From DATDRS01 sp035291605 (GTDB lineage: Bacteria; Chloroflexota; Anaerolineae; Anaerolineales; UBA6663), in assembly GCA_035291605.1 (NCBI GenBank), contig DATDRS010000458.1, positions 1 to 23,976 of the forward strand: 23,976 nt of DNA. Reading direction: 5' to 3'. Position numbers and translations under genes: made by a program. Shown here piece after piece: positions 14,197 to 20,465 of the stretch. A model generated the notes under the pieces. It saw nothing but the letters and a program-made list of their open reading frames with translations. It did not search any database and had not been told where the DNA came from. Position 1 is the first letter of the stretch; each line of letters starts with the position of its first letter.

Positions 14197-14209
14197 CGGT
14201 GGAGGCCGA

Positions 14210-14446
14210 ATGCCGTCAGAGACGTTGACGCCGGTCGAGGAGGAATTCCTTGATCTGGTCGAGCGCGAGTGCGAAGAAAACGGATTGGCGGTTGGCGTGT
14301 TCAATGTCGGCGTCGTGATGGGCGGGATGGCGTACAGCGTGGCTTACGAAGCATTCATTTCTCTGCGCAAGAAGAAAATGATCCGGGCGCGCAAATTGCG
14401 CAATCAACAGGGCCAGCCCTGGGCCATCGAAAGAGAGACATCGTGA
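14210..14446 (+). CDS. Small hypothetical protein, possibly winged-helix
   Basis: 78 residues (MPSETLTPVEEEFLDLVERE...), with GGAGG upstream. The pattern of a helical N-terminus, then MAYSVAYEAFISLRKKKMIR and a basic end resembles a small winged-helix DNA-binding fold, but no family can be named. Overlaps the next gene by 4 bp. Confidence 0.72.
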   Translation: MPSETLTPVEEEFLDLVERECEENGLAVGVFNVGVVMGGMAYSVAYEAFISLRKKKMIRARKLRNQQGQPWAIERETS

Positions 14447-14685
14447 AAACATTTGCATTCAATCAACCGGTGACCTTGAAAACTGATCCGACCTTCCTCG
14501 GCTACGTCTGGGCGCAGGTCATAGACGAATCCGGCGTCGAGCAGGTGATGGTGTCCGTCAAACATCCGGGCAAGACAAAATTCCACATCAACAGTAACGA
14601 GGCATTGCCCGAAGTGGATGTCGAGCCAACGGAAGATCGCAAGACGCGCGTGAGTGCAGCATGGCAAAGATCAACGGTGGATTGA
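14443..14685 (+). CDS. Small hypothetical protein
   Basis: 80 residues from GTG 14443 (MKTFAFNQPVTLKTDPTFLG), overlapping the previous stop (GTGA) and the following ATG at 14661 by 25 bp. Predicted beta-rich (YVWAQVIDESGVEQVMVSVK), polar, no membrane span. The open frame extends upstream but would lie fully inside the previous gene. Function unknown. Confidence 0.65.
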   Translation: MKTFAFNQPVTLKTDPTFLGYVWAQVIDESGVEQVMVSVKHPGKTKFHINSNEALPEVDVEPTEDRKTRVSAAWQRSTVD

Positions 14686-15581
14686 TCGTCTTCGCAATCG
14701 TCGCCGCGGCGGTGGGCGGGCTGATGTTCTCCGGCCTCGCCGCGCGGCGCGATCCGGCCGTCATCGCCGCCATCGCCGCGCAGGAGCGCGCGAAGGCCGC
14801 GAAGCTCAACGCGCAGGCGGACGTGGCTCGCGCCGCCGCCGACCGCGCGCAGGTTGACGCTCAGGCGCAGGCCGCCGCGCTCCCCGCCATCGTCGCCAGC
14901 ATCCGCATGACCGCGCTCGGGGTCGGGATCGCCGTGGTGATCGCGACGGTGGGCATCGCGCTCGCGGTCGTGATCCTGGCGACCACGCGGGCGATCACGA
15001 TCTACCCGAACGCGAACGGCCAGTGGCCCATCATCGCCGACCGGAGGCGGGGCGGGGCGCTGCTGCTCGTGGACACGTCCCGCGCGCTCGGGCCGGTGAT
15101 GTTGATCGGCGCGGATGGCGTCGAGATGCCGCTGCCCGCGAGCGAGGAGAGCGCTCTGCAACTCGCCACGCAGGCGCAGGCCTCCACGACGATGATCGGG
15201 ATCGCGGCGCGCAGCGATGGACCGATGTCGAACGTGACCGAGCGCATACAGCAGGGCGCGAAGGCCCTCCCCGCGCCGACGTTCGACAACGTGCGGCTCG
15301 TGTACGTGAAGAACGGCAATCAGACCAAAGCGCAACGCGAGATGCAAGACCTGGAGGAGATCATCAGGATCGGATGGGTGACGGGATTGCAGCGCAGCCG
15401 GTGGCTCGGAAAAAATTTCAGCGGCACTGGAAACCGCATCGGTCGCTCTTACTACGACACCATCATGCAGAAATTTCAGCGAGCCGGTCTGATCGAAGAT
15501 CGCGGCGGCGACGGGTGGGCGCCGCTCGTCCCGGTGGATGAGGCGCTGGATGCCTTCGGGCTGGCGCACAACGCGGACTAG
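14661..15581 (+). CDS. Membrane protein with two spans and a cytoplasmic C-terminal domain
   Basis: 306 residues. An N-terminal span (about 6-26, GGLIVFAIVAAAVGGLMFSGL) is followed by an Ala/Gln-rich helical section (AKAAKLNAQADVARAAADRA) and a second long span (about 83-108, ALGVGIAVVIATVGIALAVVIL). A soluble C-terminal part ends in what looks like a winged-helix-type region (about 220-300, REMQDLEEIIRIGWVTGLQ; YYDTIMQKFQRAGLIEDR). No family is recognised. A membrane protein with a DNA-binding-like tail could tether the element's DNA or its translocase to the membrane; that is speculative. Confidence 0.82.
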   Translation: MAKINGGLIVFAIVAAAVGGLMFSGLAARRDPAVIAAIAAQERAKAAKLNAQADVARAAADRAQVDAQAQAAALPAIVASIRMTALGVGIAVVIATVGIALAVVILATTRAITIYPNANGQWPIIADRRRGGALLLVDTSRALGPVMLIGADGVEMPLPASEESALQLATQAQASTTMIGIAARSDGPMSNVTERIQQGAKALPAPTFDNVRLVYVKNGNQTKAQREMQDLEEIIRIGWVTGLQRSRWLGKNFSGTGNRIGRSYYDTIMQKFQRAGLIEDRGGDGWAPLVPVDEALDAFGLAHNAD

Positions 15582-15623
15582 GATGCCATCTACGGCACTT
15601 CTATCAGGGTTTCTATCAGGCAT

Positions 15624-16103
15624 ATGGTCATCACAGACACTAGGCAACGGAACACCTTCATAAATGCCCTTGTGTCAATTTTGGGAACATCCATACCAAC
15701 ACGGTCACAACTGAGCGAGTTGGGGCGATGGGCGCAATTGGAGGTGGGTAGGTCAAGGCCATTCACTGGCGGGTATCTGTATTTGTTATTGCATCCCGAC
15801 AAGTGGCCGGAATTTGGCATCAACCCACAACTCTATCACGCGATCTTGCGCCGGGCCGGGATGGAAGCGTTGAACGGCGTCCACAAAGTTGAGATCGTGA
15901 CGCACGTCAAAGTGCGCGAGGGCGCGGTGGTGCTGGCGAAGTCTCGGCGCTGCGCGCGCCGGCGATGTGGTGTGCATTTCGTGCCCGTCACGCCCAATCA
16001 AAAATTCGATTCGGAAAACTGTGAGCGGCGAGCAGCGGCCTCCCGTCGCAGGCGTCGCCGAGAGAAACGGCGGCGCAACAAGTCGGGCCGCAGGATGAGA
16101 TAG
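15624..16103 (+). CDS. Zinc-finger, Arg-rich DNA-binding protein
   Basis: 159 residues. The N-terminal two-thirds is alpha/beta. Near residue 110 comes a finger of the CGKEFTP...CRRRAHR type: CARRRCGVHFVPVTPNQKFD then SENCERRAA, with Cys residues in the right places (one usual Cys replaced by Asp). The tail is extremely basic (RRRRRREKRRRNKSGRRMR), suited to nucleic-acid binding. Upstream lies a tandem TTCTATCAGG (15599-15608 and 15611-15620), whose second copy may serve as ribosome site. DNA condensation or regulation are both possible. Confidence 0.75.
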   Translation: MVITDTRQRNTFINALVSILGTSIPTRSQLSELGRWAQLEVGRSRPFTGGYLYLLLHPDKWPEFGINPQLYHAILRRAGMEALNGVHKVEIVTHVKVREGAVVLAKSRRCARRRCGVHFVPVTPNQKFDSENCERRAAASRRRRRREKRRRNKSGRRMR

Positions 16104-16107
16104 CATC

Positions 16108-16368
16108 ATGAAAAAACGTCAACGGCCAAACCAGATTTCACTTGAGCTATCGCCGGTCGTCCGCCTGAAGCTCGACGAGATTGTGTTCCTGGCAAAGCGG
16201 TCTCATCCAAAGATGACGCGCGCAGAAGTGTTTGCAAGAATGATTTCAGATCTGCATAGGACACTCACCGTTGCTAAACTCCTGCCGCTTCCAACGCCGC
16301 CAGAGATTGTAGACCTGACAGCCAGCCTGGGCCGCAATGGAAACGGAGATAGGCCGAATGGAGAATAG
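16108..16368 (+). CDS. Possible ribbon-helix-helix protein
   Basis: 86 residues (MKKRQRPNQISLELSPVVRL...). The N-terminal half has a beta strand (QISLELSP) followed by two helices (VVRLKLDEIVFLAKRS and RAEVFARMISDLHR), the order seen in CopG/Arc-type ribbon-helix-helix regulators. A Pro-rich linker and polar tail follow. The fold call is by pattern only. It would act as a small regulator or partition-type protein. Confidence 0.65.
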   Translation: MKKRQRPNQISLELSPVVRLKLDEIVFLAKRSHPKMTRAEVFARMISDLHRTLTVAKLLPLPTPPEIVDLTASLGRNGNGDRPNGE

Positions 16369-16414
16369 TGGCTCTGGCACATTTGCGCTTTTTCGCGGGC
16401 CATCGGAGGCCGGA

Positions 16415-16451
16415 GGGGGTTGGGCAGCCGGGTTGGGTCGGGCCGGGTGGG
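16415..16451 (+). other. G-quadruplex-forming motif
   Basis: Seven runs of three or more G (16415-16419, 16422-16424, 16430-16432, 16435-16437, 16440-16442, 16445-16447, 16449-16451) with loops of 1-5 nt, all on the plus strand, in the 137-bp gap before the YdjM-like gene. A further G-rich stretch (GGGAAGGGTAGGG) lies just upstream of the start codon. It can form a G-quadruplex in the plus DNA strand or in the mRNA leader. Confidence 0.75.
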
Positions 16452-16505
16452 CAGGCTGAGCGTGATAGAAACTATTTTCAAACGAGAGAAGGGAAGGGTA
16501 GGGCG

Positions 16506-16955
16506 ATGAATGGGAAACAACACGCACTCATTGGGGCGGGCATATACCTGGGGGTAAATTACTTCTTAGGCTTCGTCCCCTCCACACCCGCGCCCCTCGC
16601 CCTCGGCGCGGGCATCGCCGTGCTCGGCGCGTGGCTGCCGGACATTGATCAAAATAATTCGACCATCCGCCAGCGAACCGGGACGGCGCGCGGGCAGGGG
16701 CCGCTCGGTGTGTTCGGATGGATCGGCGGCATCCTCGCCGCGGTGCTCGGCGGACATCGCGCCGTCACGCACACCGCGCTCGCCTGCGGGCTGCTGGCCT
16801 GGGCGCTGTTGAATTTCACGCCGCAGAACTGGCGCGGCTACGTGATTGCGTTCGTGATCGGCTACATCTCTCATCTCATCGCCGATATGCTCACCGAGGG
16901 CGGCGTGCCGCTCTTCTGGCCGCTGAGCAAAAAGCGGATCGGATTGCGGAGGTAA
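16506..16955 (+). CDS. YdjM/DUF457-like inner-membrane putative metal-dependent hydrolase
   Basis: 149 residues with about four hydrophobic segments and the conserved polar motifs of the LexA-regulated, membrane-bound YdjM/DUF457 family: an N-terminal KQHALIGAG, then AWLPDID (acidic motif), GGHRAVTHT, and GYISHLIADMLTEGGVPLFW. These His/Asp motifs form the presumed metal site. Family members are common on chromosomes and also on phages; the substrate is unknown. The ATG at 16506 follows GGGTAGGG; an upstream GTG at 16368 would add an unlikely Gly/Arg-rich extension across the G-quadruplex motif. Confidence 0.88.
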   Translation: MNGKQHALIGAGIYLGVNYFLGFVPSTPAPLALGAGIAVLGAWLPDIDQNNSTIRQRTGTARGQGPLGVFGWIGGILAAVLGGHRAVTHTALACGLLAWALLNFTPQNWRGYVIAFVIGYISHLIADMLTEGGVPLFWPLSKKRIGLRR

Positions 16956-16957
16956 GC

Positions 16958-17077
16958 ATGAGCGGCGAAATCACTCTGCTGATCGTGTGTTGCGTCTGGC
17001 CGTTCGTGGGCGTGCTCGTCGGATGGGGATTGCGCGGCGCATATGAAAAGCGCCGGGCTGTGGTGCAGGAACAATGA
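16958..17077 (+). CDS. 39-aa single-span membrane protein
   Basis: From ATG 16958, with GGAGGT upstream. One span (ITLLIVCCVWPFVGVLVGWG) then a basic cytoplasmic end (LRGAYEKRRAVVQEQ). It overlaps the next start by 4 bp (ATGA). Size, single span and charged tail are phage-coat- or spanin-like, but nothing specific is recognisable. Confidence 0.68.
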   Translation: MSGEITLLIVCCVWPFVGVLVGWGLRGAYEKRRAVVQEQ

Positions 17078-17292
17078 CGCCAAAATTCCACGCCTGGCTT
17101 GCGCACCTGGCGAACCGCGACGCGACGCTGGCAAAGCTCGCGCTCTTCGCCATTGGCCTCGTCGTCGCGTGGGAGCTGCTGCGCTTCGTGCCGCCGACGT
17201 GGTCGGCGCGCCTGCGCCCGCTCTACATGATCGGCGTGCTGGTGATCTTTTTCGGGACCGCAGCATTGATCTATTTCGGGGCGCAGCCGTGA
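17074..17292 (+). CDS. Small two-span membrane protein
   Basis: 72 residues with two hydrophobic segments (LALFAIGLVVAWELLRFV and LYMIGVLVIFFGTAALIYFG) joined by a short basic loop, starting with ATGA overlap and ending in an overlap with the next GTG. Family unknown. Two-span small proteins in phage-like operons may be holins; this is only a possibility. Confidence 0.72.
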   Translation: MTPKFHAWLAHLANRDATLAKLALFAIGLVVAWELLRFVPPTWSARLRPLYMIGVLVIFFGTAALIYFGAQP

Positions 17293-17483
17293 GCACACAC
17301 GATCTTCTAGTCTTGATCCAAGTGATATTTTATATCTCGCTGATAATCGGCGGCACATCATTAGTGCTTTGGACTTTGTTCTCTCCCCGTTTCATTTGCC
17401 ATGTCTGCGAGAATGAAAAACACAAGATGAGCCATCTTGAATATGAGCTGTGTGGTGGTAAGCATTGGAGGTGCCCGCAGTGA
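17289..17483 (+). CDS. Small membrane protein with a zinc-ribbon tail
   Basis: 64 residues from GTG 17289: a membrane span (LLVLIQVIFYISLIIGGTSL, running on to LVLWTLF) then a Cys/His-rich tail (CHVCENEKHKMSHLEYELCG, then HWRC), which looks like a small zinc ribbon on the cytoplasmic side. It overlaps the previous stop (GTGA) and carries the ribosome site of the glycosyltransferase gene in its last codons. Function unknown. Confidence 0.68.
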   Translation: MSTHDLLVLIQVIFYISLIIGGTSLVLWTLFSPRFICHVCENEKHKMSHLEYELCGGKHWRCPQ

Positions 17484-18979
17484 CCGCCATCACCGCGAAG
17501 CTCACCAACTGGTGGCGCAGCCGCGAGGACGACCTCGGCGATGTGTGGCCGTTCCTACTCGTCGCCGATGCGCTTTATCTTTTTCGGATCGGGGCCGCGC
17601 CGCTCTGGTATGACGAGGCCGCCTCCGCCTGGTTCGCTCAGGTCCCGCTCGCGAACATGATCATCGGCACGGCCAGCGACACCCACCCGCCGCTGTATTA
17701 CCTGCTGCTCTCCCCCATCGGCCATCTCTACAACTGGTCGCCCATCGCGCTGCGCCTGCCCTCGGTGCTATTCGCGCTGCTCACGCTCTACCTCGTGAGG
17801 CAGATCGCGCGCGAGCTTCACCTGAGCCAGACCGCGCAAACGATTGCACTCGGGCTGATGGTGCTCTCGCCGTTTCAATTGCACTTCGCACAGGAAGCGC
17901 GCATGTACGCGCTCTTGCAAGCGCTCGTGCTCGGCGCAACGCTCGCCGCGCTGCGCAAGCAACTGCTGCGCTTCGCGCTCCTCAGCGCGCTCTCGTTGTG
18001 GACGCACAACTATGGCTTATTCTTTTTGGTCGTCAACTCCGGTGTGCTGGCGTGGGTCGTATGGCAGACAAAACCGCGCTGGCCGGTTTTCGAGACGGGC
18101 CTGATCGTCGCCATCGTGAGCGGCGCGGCGTTCGCGTTGTGGTCGCCGTGGGCCTGGGTGCTCTACCAGCAGATGCGCATTGTGGCGGGCGGCTACTGGA
18201 TCATGCCGGTGACGCCCGGATCGGCGGTGTTTGCGCTGACCAATCTCATGTACGCCTTCACGATCCCGCCCTGGCTCGCGCCGATGGGTGTGATCGTGGC
18301 CGTGGGCCTGATCGCCTGGCTCACGATCCTGACGCTGCGGACCCGCGCGCCTGAGGCGCTGTTGCTCCTGTGGCTCGTGCTCGCGCCCGCGCTGCTGGCC
18401 GTGATCGTGTCCATTGTCTGGCGGCCCATCCTGTTGTTTCGCGGCCTCGCGCCCAGCCTGCCCGCGCTGTTCCTGCTGGCCGGGTGGGCGTTCGCGCAAC
18501 TGCCGCGCGCCCGGCAGTTGTACGCCGCGATCCTGATCGTCCCGCTCTTCGTCTCTGCCATCATCGGTCAATACCTGTGGACGCCGGATCAGAAGAGCGC
18601 CGAGGATCAACAGGTGCTCGACGAGCTGCGTGCGCAGTGGCAGCCAGGCGACCTGGTCATTCACAGCAACGAGGGCTATCTGGTCGAGTGGCACCTGCGC
18701 GGGGCGGACCTGCCGCAGGTGATGCTGCCGCGTACCTGCCCGCTTGGAAACCTCGGCGGGATCGCCCAGGCGACGCGCGAGGCGCTCGGCATGGTGGACG
18801 CCGATCCCGATACGTTGAACTGGCGGCGCGCGTGGTTCGTGTATCTGGTGTTCCCGACCATCACGCAATGCGATGCGAACATGGCGGACGCCTTTCTCGC
18901 CACGCACGCGCACCGGCTGGCGTTCGCCATCCAGGGCGACGAGTTTGTGGAGGCCAACATATGGCTCGTCACTCGTTGA
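17480..18979 (+). CDS. GT-C fold membrane glycosyltransferase (GT39/ArnT/PMT-like)
   Basis: 499 residues from GTG 17480 (GGAGGT 7 nt upstream; a TTG at 17465 is less likely). About ten membrane spans. The diagnostic first-loop motif WYDEAASAW (Asp45-Glu46) is followed by DTHPPLYYLLL, then FQLHFAQEARMYAL, all hallmarks of the dolichyl-phosphate-mannose-protein mannosyltransferase/ArnT superfamily. A soluble C-terminal domain holds two Cys. These enzymes move a sugar from a polyprenyl-phosphate carrier to a protein or glycan on the outer face of the membrane. Directly followed by an O-antigen-ligase-family gene; the Thr/Pro stalks of the spikes are natural O-glycosylation targets (inference). 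Confidence 0.9.
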   Translation: MTAITAKLTNWWRSREDDLGDVWPFLLVADALYLFRIGAAPLWYDEAASAWFAQVPLANMIIGTASDTHPPLYYLLLSPIGHLYNWSPIALRLPSVLFALLTLYLVRQIARELHLSQTAQTIALGLMVLSPFQLHFAQEARMYALLQALVLGATLAALRKQLLRFALLSALSLWTHNYGLFFLVVNSGVLAWVVWQTKPRWPVFETGLIVAIVSGAAFALWSPWAWVLYQQMRIVAGGYWIMPVTPGSAVFALTNLMYAFTIPPWLAPMGVIVAVGLIAWLTILTLRTRAPEALLLLWLVLAPALLAVIVSIVWRPILLFRGLAPSLPALFLLAGWAFAQLPRARQLYAAILIVPLFVSAIIGQYLWTPDQKSAEDQQVLDELRAQWQPGDLVIHSNEGYLVEWHLRGADLPQVMLPRTCPLGNLGGIAQATREALGMVDADPDTLNWRRAWFVYLVFPTITQCDANMADAFLATHAHRLAFAIQGDEFVEANIWLVTR

Positions 18980-20091
18980 CCATTGCGCTTACTGTATCCT
19001 TCGCCTATCTGTTCACAGACATGCTCGTGTGGCGGATGCCCTTCGATTTTGTTGTGGTGATCTTCATCGCCGCAATTGTGGTGGCGGCCTGGCTGCTCAT
19101 CTGGAAGCGGAAGACCGGGCCGGTTCCATTGGCGCGCCCATTCGTGTTGTATGGAACGGCGTTTGTCATCACGGTTTTATTTTCAATTTCTCTCGATCAC
19201 TCGTTGAACGAATTTCTGTTGCCGGTGATCTCTGTGATCATGTTCGTGCTCGCAGCGCAACTTGCGATGGTCTGGCCTCCGCACATCTTCTTGGCCGCGA
19301 TGCGAAACGCAAGCTGGCTGCTCATTGTCGTCATTATACTTATCACGCTCTTTCGGGCGGTGACGGGCGGCGATCTACGCCCGCCCTCTCCGAATGTGCT
19401 CGCCGCCGTTTTCAATCTGCTGCTGCTGCCGTCGCTCGTCGAATTCGTCGAGCGGCCACGGAGGGCGCTGGCGATCTGGATCGTGGCCGCGCTCGCGCTC
19501 GTCTTCGTCACGGCGAGCCGTGGGGGCTGGTTTGGCCTGGCGGCGGGCCTGATGGCGCTGGCCGCCTATTACAGGTCAAGGCTGGCCGCGTTTTGGGGGC
19601 AGGGAATTAGATTTTGGCCGCTCGCGGTTCCGCTTGGGGCCATTGCCGTCATTTGGCAAATTACACGCATTGACCATAGCGCCCGGTGGAATTTCTGGCT
19701 CGTGGCAACGGCGATCTTTCTCCGCCGCCCGCTCTTAGGCAGCGGGCCGGGGACGTTCAATCTCTTCTGGTTGCATCTCTACCCACCGCCGGCGTGGCAG
19801 GCGATGCACGCGCACTCGATGATTTTCAACACCGCCGCCGAGCAGGGCATCGTCGGATTGATCGCGCTGGCGGTCATGGCGCTGGCCGTGGTGCGCGTGG
19901 CCTGGCGTGATGTCGGTCTGCTCGCCGCGGTGATGGCCTTCGCCGCGCACAGTCTGGTGGACAGTCTGAACGTCGCGCCCGCCGTGATGATCACGCTGGC
20001 GGTGCTGCTTGGGTCAAGACTTGGAGGTTTATCACATGAGCACAGATTACGGACTGAAATGCCTTACCTGCAACAAGTCAATCGTTCCTGA
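18961..20091 (+). CDS. O-antigen ligase / O-oligosaccharyltransferase family membrane protein (Wzy_C)
   Basis: 376 residues from ATG 18961 (GGAGG upstream), overlapping the glycosyltransferase by 19 bp. About ten spans and the Wzy_C signature in the large periplasmic loop: LLGSGPGTFNLFW, then MHAHSMIFNTAAEQGIVGLI, including the key His. The family covers WaaL ligases, Wzy polymerases and PglL/PilO protein O-glycosylases, which cannot be told apart by sequence alone. The last 22 codons (from HEHR on) differ from those encoded by a duplicated 3' end at 20309, so this C-terminus is probably secondary, created by an insertion. Confidence 0.87.
   Translation: MARHSLTIALTVSFAYLFTDMLVWRMPFDFVVVIFIAAIVVAAWLLIWKRKTGPVPLARPFVLYGTAFVITVLFSISLDHSLNEFLLPVISVIMFVLAAQLAMVWPPHIFLAAMRNASWLLIVVIILITLFRAVTGGDLRPPSPNVLAAVFNLLLLPSLVEFVERPRRALAIWIVAALALVFVTASRGGWFGLAAGLMALAAYYRSRLAAFWGQGIRFWPLAVPLGAIAVIWQITRIDHSARWNFWLVATAIFLRRPLLGSGPGTFNLFWLHLYPPPAWQAMHAHSMIFNTAAEQGIVGLIALAVMALAVVRVAWRDVGLLAAVMAFAAHSLVDSLNVAPAVMITLAVLLGSRLGGLSHEHRLRTEMPYLQQVNRS
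19982..20028 (+). repeat. Direct repeat, left copy (3' end of ligase plus ribosome site)
   Basis: 47 bp matching 20309-20355 with about five to six differences, several at third codon positions. It encodes VMITLAVLLGSRLGG and includes the GGAGG used by the following gene. Together the copies bracket a 92-aa gene inserted between ligase and peptide gene. Confidence 0.85.
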
Positions 20092-20314
20092 CAACCTGGG
20101 CGCGTATGCCATCCCCGATGTATTGAAAGCAATCAATGCGCTGTCTGATTTGCAGCGCGCTGTGAATGCGCTTAGGGGCTTTGGGGTTTTGGATATAGAA
20201 GTCAGCGCATATTGGTGCCCAGAAAGGTTCAGCGACCTTTTGGATTTTGCAGCCGAGCACCATCAACACAGGCTGGTAATTGTTAATGAGTATGATCGTG
20301 AGGGCCCGCCGTGA
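20036..20314 (+). CDS. Hypothetical cassette gene between two repeats
   Basis: 92 residues (MSTDYGLKCLTCNKSIVPDN...) with GGAGG upstream. Contains CLTC near the N-terminus and a later Cys (AYWCPERF), a possible zinc site, and ends HHQHRLVIVNEYDREGPP. Its start overlaps the ligase end by 56 bp and its stop overlaps the second repeat copy. Base composition looks less GC-rich than its neighbours, in line with recent acquisition. Function not recognised. Confidence 0.75.
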   Translation: MSTDYGLKCLTCNKSIVPDNLGAYAIPDVLKAINALSDLQRAVNALRGFGVLDIEVSAYWCPERFSDLLDFAAEHHQHRLVIVNEYDREGPP

Positions 20315-20355
20315 TGATCGTGCTGGCGGTGCTGCTCGGATCGAGACTTGGAGGA
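20309..20355 (+). repeat. Direct repeat, right copy
   Basis: Right copy of the repeat at 19982-20028. Its frame continues as VMIVLAVLLGSRLGGLNAFK and on to a TAA near 20440, probably the original C-terminus of the O-antigen-ligase-family protein. Its GGAGG serves the basic peptide gene at 20360. Confidence 0.85.
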
Positions 20356-20359
20356 TTGA

Positions 20360-20458
20360 ATGCTTTCAAAAATTCGGAAGATGTCGCCGGGAAAAAAGAA
20401 GATGGCAATACGGTTTCTCAAATGGCTGTTGAAGTATAAGATTTTCAGAAAGGGCTAA
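20360..20458 (+). CDS. 32-aa strongly cationic peptide
   Basis: ATG at 20360, five bases after GGAGG, TAA at 20456-20458. The peptide reads MLSKIRKMSPGKKKMAIRFL then KWLLKYKIFRKG: twelve Lys/Arg, no acidic residue, and an amphipathic helix pattern in the second half. It is encoded 7 bp upstream of the FtsK-type ATPase start. It could bind DNA (condensation), act on membranes, or be a small partner of the ATPase. Too short for most gene callers; the ribosome site and position make it credible. Confidence 0.68.
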   Translation: MLSKIRKMSPGKKKMAIRFLKWLLKYKIFRKG

Positions 20459-20465
20459 CCAACGA

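Noticed and set aside
18017..18913. Long minus-strand frame opposite the glycosyltransferase
   Set aside because: Composition is Arg/Gln/His-rich with no motif; the opposite strand encodes a clear GT-C protein.
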